Translations under genes and position numbers: made by a program
Origin: Paragorgia papillata
Taxonomy: Eukaryota; Cnidaria; Anthozoa; Scleralcyonacea; Coralliidae
Reading direction: 5' to 3'
Length of the DNA: 64,000 bases
NCBI GenBank assembly: GCA_035771165.1
Contig: JAWNZC010000471.1
Span: forward strand, 248,001 to 312,000
Shown: positions 30,996-42,203 of the stretch, piece by piece
Numbering within the stretch: the first letter of the stretch is position 1
Layout: each line of letters begins with the position of its first letter
The notes under the pieces: generated by a model
Told to the model about the DNA's origin: nothing
Seen by the model: the letters and a program-made list of their open reading frames with translations, nothing else
The model's database searches: none

Positions 30996-32273
30996 TTAAC
31001 CACCCCCAGTATAAAAGTTTGTCTTATAGAACAGTGCACCTAATGAAAATATTGCAGCAACTATTGAGAGTTTGAACTGAAATGTGTACCCAACTGCAAG
31101 AAAACCCGATCTGATGTTCTTCAAGTAAGCCACAAACAACTGGACCTCAGTACGTGAAACAAAAGTCAAACGTTGATAACTTTCCTCATTCTGGCCGCCA
31201 TTCAAACTTACAACTGCTCTTTCCCGGGGAGCTGTATTCTGCATAGCGGTAGTAAGTTGTTCAAGACAAAAATTGTTCACTTCACAACAGAATCTCTCAT
31301 CGTTTTTTTCGATCTGTTCAGCGAAGTAGAGCGGGCCAGCCCATATTAGTATATAAATTGCAATGAAAGGAACTATGTAAAGCTGTAAACTAGCTCCATC
31401 TACTAAATTACTCAATACAACGATTGGGACCATCATGGTAAGAGAAACATTATGAATTAAGAACCAGAATCGAAGGCGACGGCAAGATTTTTCTACCTTT
31501 GTCGTGTAGTTACAGATGTGATCATTTATGGCTGCTTGCGCTCCTTGAGTCCACTTGAGGAACTTCTGATGTTGATTTCGAAGACGAGCATTGCTGACGA
31601 GCTGAAGTATGTCAATAATCCATAAAACTGCGAAGTACATTCCAGTAACATAAGCATGGAAAGAAAATAATCCGAACCAGGCAAGAAATTGGCTGTGATA
31701 CGCGGAGCTGAGATTAACTGCCACTGGGTCATATATATGAAAAAATACATTAAAACCCAGCAAACCTAACATGACTGCTAAGGACATTACCATTCTCAAG
31801 TTGTAGTATTTGATTTGTTTCCGAAATCCCTCAAGTTGTCGTGCATCCAAGGTGATAAAGATCATGTTGTCTTCAAAGTCACGAGACCTGAAGTAAACCC
31901 AGCCGGCAAGATGATTGAAGCATGCCGAACCGACTAGACCGACGAAGAAAAACCTGGTTGATAGAGGGATATTAGGAGTTGGATCTCCTGGTGAGCAAAG
32001 TTGTACTAGATTCAGTATAGTAATACAAGCGAGTAACAAGCTGATCAGTCCTGGGAAGAAATATCGATTGAAACAACCACTCGATCTCGGGTGCCACAAA
32101 GACAGACCCCTCAGTAGCCATCTCAGTAACAGAAATTCCCCACTTGAAGTAAACGTAAATGTCTTCGATCTATCAACTGGTGGTAATTGTGGAATATCGC
32201 CCGCTTCGTTGTCCTCAGCGTCATCATGAACAACATTGACGAGGATCTCGGCCCTTTCTTCGTCTCTAGCCAT
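30996..32273 (-). CDS. 7TM protein, gustatory-receptor-like candidate (copy 2, 425 aa)
   Basis: Full-length intronless ORF, starting MARDEERAEILVN and ending TNFYTGGG. Predicted segments at about 72-93, 106-128, 160-181, 197-226, 267-290, 297-318 and 393-417. The long cytoplasmic-type loop between segments 6 and 7 carries FCCEVNNFC, invariant in all copies. A glycosylation sequon NLS at about 187 lies in the loop between segments 3 and 4, which agrees with that loop being outside. Close to the 36602, 39405 and 42204 copies. Its own 5' flank is missing beyond about 25-30 bp upstream of the ATG, so it may not be transcribed normally. Confidence 0.85.
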   Translation of the reverse strand: MARDEERAEILVNVVHDDAEDNEAGDIPQLPPVDRSKTFTFTSSGEFLLLRWLLRGLSLWHPRSSGCFNRYFFPGLISLLLACITILNLVQLCSPGDPTPNIPLSTRFFFVGLVGSACFNHLAGWVYFRSRDFEDNMIFITLDARQLEGFRKQIKYYNLRMVMSLAVMLGLLGFNVFFHIYDPVAVNLSSAYHSQFLAWFGLFSFHAYVTGMYFAVLWIIDILQLVSNARLRNQHQKFLKWTQGAQAAINDHICNYTTKVEKSCRRLRFWFLIHNVSLTMMVPIVVLSNLVDGASLQLYIVPFIAIYILIWAGPLYFAEQIEKNDERFCCEVNNFCLEQLTTAMQNTAPRERAVVSLNGGQNEESYQRLTFVSRTEVQLFVAYLKNIRSGFLAVGYTFQFKLSIVAAIFSLGALFYKTNFYTGGG

Positions 32274-32463
32274 AATATTTTAATAAGCACTTCCGCGAAA
32301 AAAGCTATATTTTAAATATACGTAAATCAACTAGGTGCAGGAGATACAGACGCTTCACTGGTTACGCAACCTAATTTGTTAATGACAAAAACAAGACTAT
32401 TAACCCCATATACCATGCAAAAAAACATGCACTCAAGAATAATTACCCCTCATGTTGCGTATC

Positions 32464-32681
32464 TAAGGGGCTGTTTACATGAGCTGGGCTGATTCGTGTC
32501 ACGAAATTCTTTCCTCTGCCACAAAAAGAGATTTTAATCAACGTTAGGATTCGTTTCCATCTAAACTAAACAAATTCTTCTTTTTACATTTAGTTTGCGC
32601 GAGTTTCAAATCCACAGTGAGATCCTAATCAATCGCGTGAGCCCAGCTAACCGGGCTAGCCCGGCTCATGTAATCAGCCCC
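32464..32681. mobile_element. GGGGCTGTTTACATGAGC foldback MITE
   Basis: Inverted ends GGGGCTGTTTACATGAGC / GGCTCATGTAATCAGCCCC bounded by TAA. Equivalent copies sit at 36002-36222, 38805-39025 and about 41593-41813; a truncated one starts at 44393. Confidence 0.7.
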
Positions 32682-32684
32682 TAA

Positions 32685-34598
32685 GGGCCTGTTCACATGA
32701 GGCGAGTTATCCCTATCTCCCGAGATAACTCGGTGTTAGTTTATTTCCATGCAACCTCGTCCCCAGGGCGTTTGAGGAAGGAAGCGAGCAGGCCGATCAA
32801 ACGCCCTGGCAAAGCACGATCGGAAATCGCATGGAAAATCGGCCACTTTCATGGGGCAGTTCGCAGTCCACGTGCGTGCTGGCTCAAGTGAGTTCTGAAG
32901 AAATTTGAAACTGATGAATTTGAGAAGGGTAATGGCTTCGTACATCGCGAAAATTCCACGAGTTGTCAACAAACCGTATTCTATGGCAAGCCCAACCTTC
33001 GTGCTATGCGCTCGTGGAAGAATTATGGTCGAGCGACGATTTTGAGCGGAGATGTTTGACTTTGAGCTCGGGGTGTCCTCGCTGAAGTATGCAGCCTGTC
33101 GGCCGTGTATTGATGACGTTTAGACGCAAGATATTCGTTCTACGCATGCGTAGCTAATACGGGTCAGCCCGTATTTTGCGAGCCTCGACAGCCGCCATTT
33201 CCGATCGTGGCTGGAATCACGTGAGAAAATACTCCAATATATTTGGAAAATTTTCCCGCCAGATTGACCACCGGGCTTCCGGTCTATGTACGTCAGCTTA
33301 TATATTTGAATGAACTGAATTCATTAAATAAGCCGCTGTACAAGTCAACACAATTTATTGTTTCTACGAGAAATCCAACATGCTAAAATAGCTCAAAATA
33401 ACCTTAACACACTGAAATAAACAAATACACTTGCCTGGGTTGTTTGTGGTGAGTTTGCGATGATATGTTGGTTAAGTTTCGTGATTGCTCCAGAATAACA
33501 ACCCGTCAATATTATTATATTATGGGTTGGTCTGCAGCAATCATGAAACGCTTCAAACCAACATATCATCGCAAATTCGCCACAAACAACAATCCAGGCA
33601 AGTGTATTTTGTTTATTTCAGTGTGTTAAGGTTATTTTGAGCTATTTTAGCATGTTGGATTTCTCGTAGAGACAATAAATTGTGCTGACTTGTACAACGG
33701 CTTATTTAATGAATTCAGTTCATTCAAATATATAAGCTGATGTATATAGACCGGAAGCCCGGTGGTCAATCTGGCGGGAAAATTTTCCAAATATATTGGA
33801 ATATTTTCTCACGTGATTCCAGCCTTTGCCAGGGCGTTTGATCGGCCTGCTCGCTTCCTTCCTCAAACGCCATGGGGACGAGGTTGATTTCCATGTTAAA
33901 AAAGTAAACCGTTCACATGAGACCGAGATAACTCGGGGGATAGGGATAACTCGGTCGGAGCGATAGGGTAACCCTAGCGCCCGAGTTATCCCTACCTCCA
34001 TGTGAACGCTTTCACCCGAGTTATCTCGGGGGGTAGGGTCAACTTAGGCATGCGTATTTATGCTGTTGCTCCGGATAACTCCGGGTGAAGCGTTCACATA
34101 AAGCTAGGGTTATCTCGGGGGCCAGGGACAACTCGGTAGTTGCGTTTTATCATGTGAAATAGGGTCAACTTTGACCCTAGCCCCCGAGTTATCCCTACCC
34201 CCCCGAGATAACCCGGTCTCGTGTGAACAGCCCCTTAAAGTTGACCCTATTTCACATGATAAAACGCAACTACCGAGTTGTCCCTGGCCCCCGAGATAAC
34301 CCTAGCTTCATGTGAACGCTTCACCCCGAGTTATCCTGAGCAACAGCATAAATACGCATGCCTAAGTTGACCCTACCCCCCGAGATAACTCGGGTGAAAG
34401 CGTTCGCATGGAGGTAGGGATAATTCGGGGGCTAGGGTTACCCTATCGCTCCGACCGAGTTATCCCTATCCCCCGAGTTATCTCGGTCTCATGTGAACGG
34501 TTTACTTTTTTAACATGGAAATAAACTAACACCGAGTTATCTCGGGGGATAGGGATAACCCTACCCCCCGAGATAACTCGCCTCATGTGAACAGGTCC
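32685..34598. mobile_element. Giant foldback element built from CGAGATAACTCGG motifs
   Basis: Arms of about 350 bp start GGGCCTGTTCACATGAGGCG and end in the complement; TAA flanks both sides. The arms themselves are strings of CGAGATAACTCGG and CGAGTTATCCCTA units with TTCACATGA spacers. The left arm is split by the 32752-33886 insertion. No ORF of note. Confidence 0.7.
32752..33886. mobile_element. Mutator-like element nested in the giant foldback
   Basis: Ends CAACCTCGTCCCCAGGGCG / GGGGACGAGGTTG, with perfect 9-bp duplications ATTTCCATG at 32743-32751 and 33887-33895. Same family as 23588-26038, here without nested inserts. Large palindromic arms. Confidence 0.85.
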
Positions 34599-34769
34599 TA
34601 AGCCAGGTTTATCGCAACGATCAACAATCGTGTCGCTGTTTCCATACGATCGCTAACGCGGCCATGCATGGCTGATCGCGGCCATTGTTTTAATGGTCTG
34701 CTGGGATGCATACTGATCGCCAAGATCACTGAGATTGCAAAATCACCGTTTCCATATAAAACGCAACGA

Positions 34770-35066
34770 TCACCGAGATAGAAAGGAGCAAAGGAGCAAT
34801 AGATTCAATATGATAGTACAAGCGAGTAACAAGCTGATCAGTCCTGGGAAGAAATATCGATTGAAACAACCACTCGATCTCGGATGCCATAAACACAAAC
34901 CCCTCAGTAGACATCTCAGTAACAGAAATTCTCCACTTGAAGTGAACGTAAATGTCTTCGATCTTTCTGCTGGTGGTAATTGTGGAATATCGCCCGCTGG
35001 GTTGTCCTCAGCGTCATCATGAACAACATTGACGCGGACCTCGACCCTTTCTTCGTCGCTAGCCAT
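34770..35066 (-). pseudogene. 7TM family, 5' fragment (98 aa)
   Basis: Codes the normal N-terminus (MASDEERVEVRVNVVHDDAE) through the first membrane segment, then runs after LLLLCS into four foreign residues and a stop. The break joins transmembrane segment 1 to the middle of a GATCGC-type MITE (ACCGAGATAGAA), so the rest of the gene and part of the downstream MITE were lost in one deletion. ATG and 5' flank are intact. Confidence 0.9.
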
Positions 35067-36221
35067 GATATTTTTTTAATAAGCACTTCCGCGAAAAAAA
35101 CATCAAGAAGTTATCGTATAGACACTCCCCGAATTTGCTTCAGTAAGCACGAACAACGGTTCGAAATCGAGGTTCGATACGAAGTATAACAGCAAATGAT
35201 TACGATCTCATTGCCAACCTGGACTTGGAGTCATTTTTTCGTTCGCATTGAAGCGAATTCGGGAAGTCAGTCTATTTCTCTGATTTTTCAAACTTCGGAG
35301 GAAAGGGTAAGCGCTTATTCGAGGAATGGTGCTTAAATGAGATTGGGAGGAGGGGGGGGGGGGGCTTATTAAATTCTTTGTAACCCTTTAAGGGTTAACA
35401 TGCTGGTTTCCTATCTAGATGTATCGTATATAGTTTTAGTTTTGGAAAGTAATGACACAAACACCGTTAAGTTTGCTGTTGGTTGACTGTGTATACTTTT
35501 TACTCTATTAAACCCTTATTACGCAGCCAGGAATTAAGTGCTGGAAAATCTGTAACACCGAAGTCAAAACACCGGAATAAAAGTCGTTTCAGCATATATT
35601 TAAATGTTTGTACAAGTTCAGCTGCAAATTAAGATGTTGTCTACTTGTTTTGAAATTATTCCAGGGCCTCTTTTAAGGATTTTCCGTGGTGGCCGTTCAC
35701 GAAAAGGGGCCTTCGTAGCAAAAAATATTGGCTTACTGTGCTCTTCTAAGGTGTCTTTTTCTATATGCACATCTTGGGGAAGAACACCTATTATACACCT
35801 TATGATGTATAGCCCTATTAGATATATCAAGGCATTTTAAATATATTTTAAATATACGTAAATCAACTAGGTGCAGGAGATACAGACGCTTCACTGGTTA
35901 CGCAACCTAATTTGTTAATGACAAAAACAAGACTATTAACGCCATATACCATGCAGAAAAACATCCACTCAAGAATAATTACCCCTCATGTTGCGTATTT
36001 AAGGGGCTGTTTACATGAGCTGGGCTGATTCGTGTCACGAAATTCTTTCCTCGGCCACAAAAAGAGATTTTAATCAACGTTAGGGTTCGTTTAAATCTAA
36101 ACTAAACAAATTCTTCTGTGTACATTTAGTTTATGCGAGTTTCAAATCCACAGTGAGATCCTAATCAATCGCGTGAGCCAAGTTAACCGGGCAAGCCCGG
36201 CTCATGTAATCACCCCCTAAG

Positions 36222-36559
36222 CCTGGTTTCCATATATGATCGCCACGATCGCTCAAAAATTAACTCAGTCTCGGCGATCGCAACGATCAACAATCGTGTC
36301 ACTGTTTCCATATGATCGCTAAGGCGGCCATGGCTGATCGCCGCCATTGTTTTAATGGTTTGCTGGGATGCATACTGATCGCCAAGATCACTGAGATTGC
36401 AAAATCACCGTTTCCATATAAAACGCAACGATCACCGAGATAGAACATTTTCTATCTCGGCGATCGCGATCGTTGTGTCAGTGGTTTCCATATGATCGCT
36501 GCGATCGCCGAGTTCATTTTTGAGCGATCGTAGTGATTATATGGAAACCAAGCTTTATG
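36222..36559. mobile_element. GATCGC-rich foldback MITE
   Basis: Ends GCCTGGTTTCCATAT / ATATGGAAACCAAGC with many CGATCG and GATCGC palindromes between. It lies just downstream of the 7TM stop codon. Repeated at 39025-39362 and about 41813-42160. Confidence 0.7.
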
Positions 36560-36601
36560 TTGCTAGGTCACGCGCAACTTCGAGGTTGATTCATAGGCAT
36601 T

Positions 36602-37879
36602 TTAACCACCCCCAGTATAAAAGTTTGTCTTATAGAGCAGTGCACCTAATGAAAATATTGCAGCAACTATTGAGAGTTTGAACTGAAATGTGTACCCAAC
36701 TGCCAGAAAACCCGATCTGATGGTCTTCAAGTAAGCCACAAACAACTGGACCTCAGTACGTGAAACAAAAGTCAAACGTTGATAACTTTCCTCATTCTGG
36801 CCGCCATTCAAACTTACAACTGCTCTTTCCCGGGGAGCTGTATTCTGCATAGCGGTAGTAAGTTGTTCAGGACAAAAATTGTTCACTTCACAACAGAATC
36901 TCTCATCGTTTTTTTCGATTCGTTCAGCGAAGTAGAGCGGGCCAGCCCATATTAGTATATAAATTGCAATGAAAGCAACTATGTAAAGCTTTAAAGTAGC
37001 TCCATCTGCTAAACTACCCAATACAATGATTGGGACTAATATGGTAAGAGAAACATTATGAATTAAGAACCAGAATCGGAGGCGACGGCAAGATTTTTCT
37101 ACCTTTGTCGTGTAGTTACAGATGTGATCATTTATGGCTGCTTGCGCTCCTTGAGTCCACTTGAGGAACTTCTGATGTTGATTTCGAAGACGAGCATTGC
37201 TGACGAGCTGAAGTAAGTCAATAACCCATAAAACTGCGAAGAACATTCCAGTAACATAAGCATGGAAAGAAAATAATCCGAACCAGGCAAGAAATTGACT
37301 GTGATACGCGGAGCTGAGATTAACTGCCACTGGGTCATATATATGAAAAAATACATTAAAACCAAACAAACCTAACATGACAGCTAAAGACATTACCATT
37401 CTCAAGTTGTAGTATTTGATTTGTTTCCGAAATCCCTCAAGTTGTCGTGCATCCAAGGTGATAAAGATCATGTTGTCTTCAAAGTCACGAGACCTGAAGT
37501 AAACCCAGCCGGCAAGGTGACTGAAGAATGCCGAACCGACTAGACCGACGAAGAAAAACTTGGTTGATGGAGGGATATTAGGAGTTGGATCTCCTGGTGA
37601 GCAAAGGAGCAATAGATTCAATATGATAGTACAAGCGAGTAACAAGCTGATCAGTCCTGGGAAGAAATATCGATTGAAACAACCACTCGATCTCGGATGC
37701 CATAAACACAAACCCCTCAGTAGACATCTCAGTAACAGAAATTCTCCACTTGAAGTGAACGTAAATGTCTTCGATCTTTCTGCTGGTGGTAATTGTGGAA
37801 TATCGCCCGCTGGGTTCTCCTCAGCGTCATCATGAACAACATTGACGAGGACCTCGGCCCTTTCTTCGTCGCTAGCCAT
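36602..37879 (-). CDS. 7TM protein, gustatory-receptor-like candidate (copy 4, 425 aa)
   Basis: Reference-quality member. Acidic N-terminus (residues 1-24), invariant GDIPQLPPAERSKTFTF, segment 1 at 72-93, segment 2 at 106-128, basic loop with FRSRDFEDN and FRKQIKYYN, segment 3 at 160-181, sequon NLS at 187, segment 4 at 197-226, basic loop RLRNQHQKFLKWTQG to SCRRLRF, segment 5 at 267-290, segment 6 at 297-318, loop with FCCEVNNFC, segment 7 at 393-417, tail of eight residues. The positive-inside rule places the N-terminus in the cytoplasm. By known families, this topology belongs to the insect OR/GR and GRL superfamily; the specific assignment is inference. Protein identical to the 39405 copy. 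Confidence 0.87.
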   Translation of the reverse strand: MASDEERAEVLVNVVHDDAEENPAGDIPQLPPAERSKTFTFTSSGEFLLLRCLLRGLCLWHPRSSGCFNRYFFPGLISLLLACTIILNLLLLCSPGDPTPNIPPSTKFFFVGLVGSAFFSHLAGWVYFRSRDFEDNMIFITLDARQLEGFRKQIKYYNLRMVMSLAVMLGLFGFNVFFHIYDPVAVNLSSAYHSQFLAWFGLFSFHAYVTGMFFAVLWVIDLLQLVSNARLRNQHQKFLKWTQGAQAAINDHICNYTTKVEKSCRRLRFWFLIHNVSLTILVPIIVLGSLADGATLKLYIVAFIAIYILIWAGPLYFAERIEKNDERFCCEVNNFCPEQLTTAMQNTAPRERAVVSLNGGQNEESYQRLTFVSRTEVQLFVAYLKTIRSGFLAVGYTFQFKLSIVAAIFSLGALLYKTNFYTGGG

Positions 37880-38333
37880 GATATTTTAATAAGCACTTCC
37901 TCGAAAAAATCATCAAGAAGCTATCGTATAGACACTCCCCGAATTTGCTTCAGTAAGCACGAACAACGGTTCGAAATCGAGGTTCGATACGAAGTATAAC
38001 AGCAAATGATTACGATCTCAACCTGCACTTGGAGCCATTGTTTCGTTGGCATTGAAGCGAATTCGGGAAGTCAGTCTATTTCTCCGATTTTTCAAACTTT
38101 GGAGGAAAGGGTAAGCGCTTATTCGAGGAATGGCGCTAAAACGAGGGGGGAGGGGGTGGGGGGCGCTTATTAAATTATTTTTAACCCTTTAAGGGTTAAC
38201 GTGCTGGTTTCCTATCTTGATATATCGTATATATAGTTTTAGTTTTGGAAAGTAATGACACAAACAACGTTAAGTTTGCTGTTGGTTGACTGTGTATTCT
38301 TTTTACTGTATTAAACCCTTATTACTCAGCCTG

Positions 38334-41136
38334 GAATTAAGTGCTGGAAAATCTGTAACACCGAAGTCAAAACACCGGAATAAAAGTCGTTTCAGCATAT
38401 ATTTAAATGTTTGTACAAGTTCAGCTGCAAATTAAGATGTTGTCTACTTGTTTTGAAATTATTCCAGGGCCTCTTTTAAGGATTTTCCGTGGTGGCCGTT
38501 CACGAAAAGGGGCCTTCGTAGCAAAAAATATTGGCTTACTGTGCTCTTCTAAGGTGTCTTTTTCTATATGCACATCTTGGGGAAGAACACCTATTATACA
38601 CCTTATGATGTATAGCCCTATTAGATATATCAAGGCATTTTAAATATATTTTAAATATACGTAAATCAACTAGGTGCAGGAGATACAGACGCTTCACTGG
38701 TTACGCAACCTAATTTGTTAATGACAAAAACAAGACTATTAACGCCATATACCATGCAGAAAAACATCCACTCAAGAATAATTACCCCTCATGTTGCGTA
38801 TTTAAGGGGCTGTTTACATGAGCTGGGCTGATTCGTGTCACGAAATTCTTTCCTCTGCCACAAAAAGAGATTTTAATCAACGTTAGGGTTCGTTTAAATC
38901 TAAACTAAACAAATTCTTCTGTGTACATTTAGTTTATGCGAGTTTCAAATCCACAGTGAGATCCTAATCAATCGCGTGAGCCAAGTTAACCGGGCAAGCC
39001 CGGCTCATGTAATCACCCCCTAAGCCTGGTTTCCATATATGATCGCCACGATCGCTCAAAAATTAACTCAGTCTCGGCGATCGCAACGATCAACAATCGT
39101 GTCACTGTTTCCATATGATCGCTAAGGCGGCCATGGCTGATCGCCGCCATTGTTTTAATGGTTTGCTGGGATGCATACTGATCGCCAAGATCACTGAGAT
39201 TGCAAAATCACCGTTTCCATATAAAACGCAACGATCACCGAGATAGAACATTTTCTATCTCGGCGATCGCGATCGTTGTGTCAGTGGTTTCCATATGATC
39301 GCTGCGATCGCCGAGTTCATTTTTGAGCGATCGTAGTGATTATATGGAAACCAAGCTTTATGTTGCTAGGTCACGCGCAACTTCGAGGTTGATTCATAGG
39401 CATTTTAACCACCCCCAGTATAAAAGTTTGTCTTATAGAGCAGTGCACCTAATGAAAATATTGCAGCAACTATTGAGAGTTTGAACTGAAATGTGTACCC
39501 AACTGCCAGAAAACCCGATCTGATGGTCTTCAAGTAAGCCACAAACAACTGGACCTCAGTACGTGAAACAAAAGTCAAACGTTGATAACTTTCCTCATTC
39601 TGGCCGCCATTCAAACTTACAACTGCTCTTTCCCGGGGAGCTGTATTCTGCATAGCGGTAGTAAGTTGTTCAGGACAAAAATTGTTCACTTCACAACAGA
39701 ATCTCTCATCGTTTTTTTCGATTCGTTCAGCGAAGTAGAGCGGGCCAGCCCATATTAGTATATAAATTGCAATGAAAGCAACTATGTAAAGCTTTAAAGT
39801 AGCTCCATCTGCTAAACTACCCAATACAATGATTGGGACTAATATGGTAAGAGAAACATTATGAATTAAGAACCAGAATCGGAGGCGACGGCAAGATTTT
39901 TCTACCTTTGTCGTGTAGTTACAGATGTGATCATTTATGGCTGCTTGCGCTCCTTGAGTCCACTTGAGGAACTTCTGATGTTGATTTCGAAGACGAGCAT
40001 TGCTGACGAGCTGAAGTAAGTCAATAACCCATAAAACTGCGAAGAACATTCCAGTAACATAAGCATGGAAAGAAAATAATCCGAACCAGGCAAGAAATTG
40101 ACTGTGATACGCGGAGCTGAGATTAACTGCCACTGGGTCATATATATGAAAAAATACATTAAAACCAAACAAACCTAACATGACAGCTAAAGACATTACC
40201 ATTCTCAAGTTGTAGTATTTGATTTGTTTCCGAAATCCCTCAAGTTGTCGTGCATCCAAGGTGATAAAGATCATGTTGTCTTCAAAGTCACGAGACCTGA
40301 AGTAAACCCAGCCGGCAAGGTGACTGAAGAATGCCGAACCGACTAGACCGACGAAGAAAAACTTGGTTGATGGAGGGATATTAGGAGTTGGATCTCCTGG
40401 TGAGCAAAGGAGCAATAGATTCAATATGATAGTACAAGCGAGTAACAAGCTGATCAGTCCTGGGAAGAAATATCGATTGAAACAACCACTCGATCTCGGA
40501 TGCCATAAACACAAACCCCTCAGTAGACATCTCAGTAACAGAAATTCTCCACTTGAAGTGAACGTAAATGTCTTCGATCTTTCTGCTGGTGGTAATTGTG
40601 GAATATCGCCCGCTGGGTTCTCCTCAGCGTCATCATGAACAACATTGACGAGGACCTCGGCCCTTTCTTCGTCGCTAGCCATGATATTTTAATAAGCACT
40701 TCCTCGAAAAAATCATCAAGAAGCTATCGTATAGACACTCCCCGAATTTGCTTCAGTAAGCACGAACAACGGTTCGAAATCGAGGTTCGATACGAAGTAT
40801 AACAGCAAATGATTACGATCTCAACCTGCACTTGGAGCCATTGTTTCGTTGGCATTGAAGCGAATTCGGGAAGTCAGTCTATTTCTCCGATTTTTCAAAC
40901 TTTGGAGGAAAGGGTAAGCGCTTATTCGAGGAATGGCGCTAAAACGAGGGGGGAGGGGGTGGGGGGCGCTTATTAAATTATTTTTAACCCTTTAAGGGTT
41001 AACGTGCTGGTTTCCTATCTTGATATATCGTATATATAGTTTTAGTTTTGGAAAGTAATGACACAAACAACGTTAAGTTTGCTGTTGGTTGACTGTGTAT
41101 TCTTTTTACTGTATTAAACCCTTATTACTCAGCCTG
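38334..41136. repeat. 2803-bp tandem unit, second copy
   Basis: Near-exact repeat of the preceding unit. Identity continues to about 41223, so the exchange point lies within roughly 90 bp of shared sequence around 38334-38420. The next unit, with the broken 42204 gene, is clearly more diverged. Confidence 0.88.
39405..40682 (-). CDS. 7TM protein, gustatory-receptor-like candidate (copy 5, 425 aa)
   Basis: Residue-for-residue the same protein as the 36602-37879 gene, in the second copy of the 2803-bp unit. All features described there apply. Identity including flanks and MITEs means a very recent duplication, or a haplotype or assembly duplication. Confidence 0.87.
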   Translation of the reverse strand: MASDEERAEVLVNVVHDDAEENPAGDIPQLPPAERSKTFTFTSSGEFLLLRCLLRGLCLWHPRSSGCFNRYFFPGLISLLLACTIILNLLLLCSPGDPTPNIPPSTKFFFVGLVGSAFFSHLAGWVYFRSRDFEDNMIFITLDARQLEGFRKQIKYYNLRMVMSLAVMLGLFGFNVFFHIYDPVAVNLSSAYHSQFLAWFGLFSFHAYVTGMFFAVLWVIDLLQLVSNARLRNQHQKFLKWTQGAQAAINDHICNYTTKVEKSCRRLRFWFLIHNVSLTILVPIIVLGSLADGATLKLYIVAFIAIYILIWAGPLYFAERIEKNDERFCCEVNNFCPEQLTTAMQNTAPRERAVVSLNGGQNEESYQRLTFVSRTEVQLFVAYLKTIRSGFLAVGYTFQFKLSIVAAIFSLGALLYKTNFYTGGG

Positions 41137-42203
41137 GAATTAAGTGCTGGAAAATCTGTAACACCGAAGTCAAAACACCGGAATAAAAGTCGTTTCAGCA
41201 TATATTTAAATGTTTGTACAAGTTGTGCTGCAAATTAAGATGTTGTCTACTTGTCTTGAAATTATTCCAGGGCCTCTTTTAAGGATTTTTCCGTGGTGGC
41301 CGTTCACGAAAAAGGGCCTTCGTAGCAAACAATATTGGCTTACTGTGCTCTTCTAAGGTGTTTTTTCTATATGCACATCTTGGGGAAGAACACCTATTAT
41401 ACACCTTATGATGTATAGCCCTATTAGATATATCAAGGCATTTTAAATATATTTTAAATATACGTAAATCAACTACGTGCAGGAGATACAGACGCTTCCC
41501 TGGTTAGGCAACCTAATTTGTTAATGACAAAAACAAGACTATTAACCCCATATACCATGCACTCAAGAATAATTACCCCTCATGTTGCGTATTTAAGGGG
41601 CTGTTTACATGAGCCGGGTTGATTCCTCTCACGAAATTCTTTCCTCGGCCACAAAAATAGATTTTAATCGACGTTAGGTTTCGTTTACATCTAAACTAAA
41701 CCAATTCTTCTTTGTACATTTAGTTTACGCGAGTTTCAAATCCACAGTGAGATCCTAATCAATCGCGTGAGCCCAGTTAATCGGGCTAGCCCGGCTCATG
41801 TAAACAGCCCCTATGCCTGCATGGTTTCCATATGATCGCCACGATCGCTCAAAAATTAACTCTGCGATCGCAACGATCAACAATCGTGTCGCTGTTTCCA
41901 TACAATCGCTAACGCGGCCATGGTTGGTCGCGGCCACTGTTTTAGTGGTCTGCTGGGATGCATACTGATCGCCAAGACCACTGAGATTGCAAAATCACCG
42001 TTTCCATATAAAACGCAACGATCGCCGAGATAGAACCTTTTCTATCTCCGCGATCGCAACGATCGTTGTGTCAGTGGTTTCCATGTGATCGCTGCGATCG
42101 CCGAGTTCATTTTTGAGCGATCGTGGCGATCGTAGCGATTATATGGAAACCAAGCTTTATATTGCCAGGTCACGCGCAACTTCGAGGTTGATTCGTAGGC
42201 ATT

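Larger units (their letters stand above)
35531..38333. repeat. 2803-bp tandem unit, first copy
   Basis: Contains, left to right, 5'-flank-distal sequence, the GTTTACATGAGC MITE, the GATCGC MITE, the 36602-37879 gene (minus) and its 5' flank. The next unit follows at an exact 2803-bp offset with only one difference noticed (36051 region, CTCGGCC versus CTCTGCC). Confidence 0.88.

Noticed and set aside
36602..37879. GPCR (rhodopsin-like) identity for the 7TM family
   Set aside because: No DRY, NPxxY or other class A motifs, and the charge pattern predicts a cytoplasmic N-terminus and an outside C-terminus.
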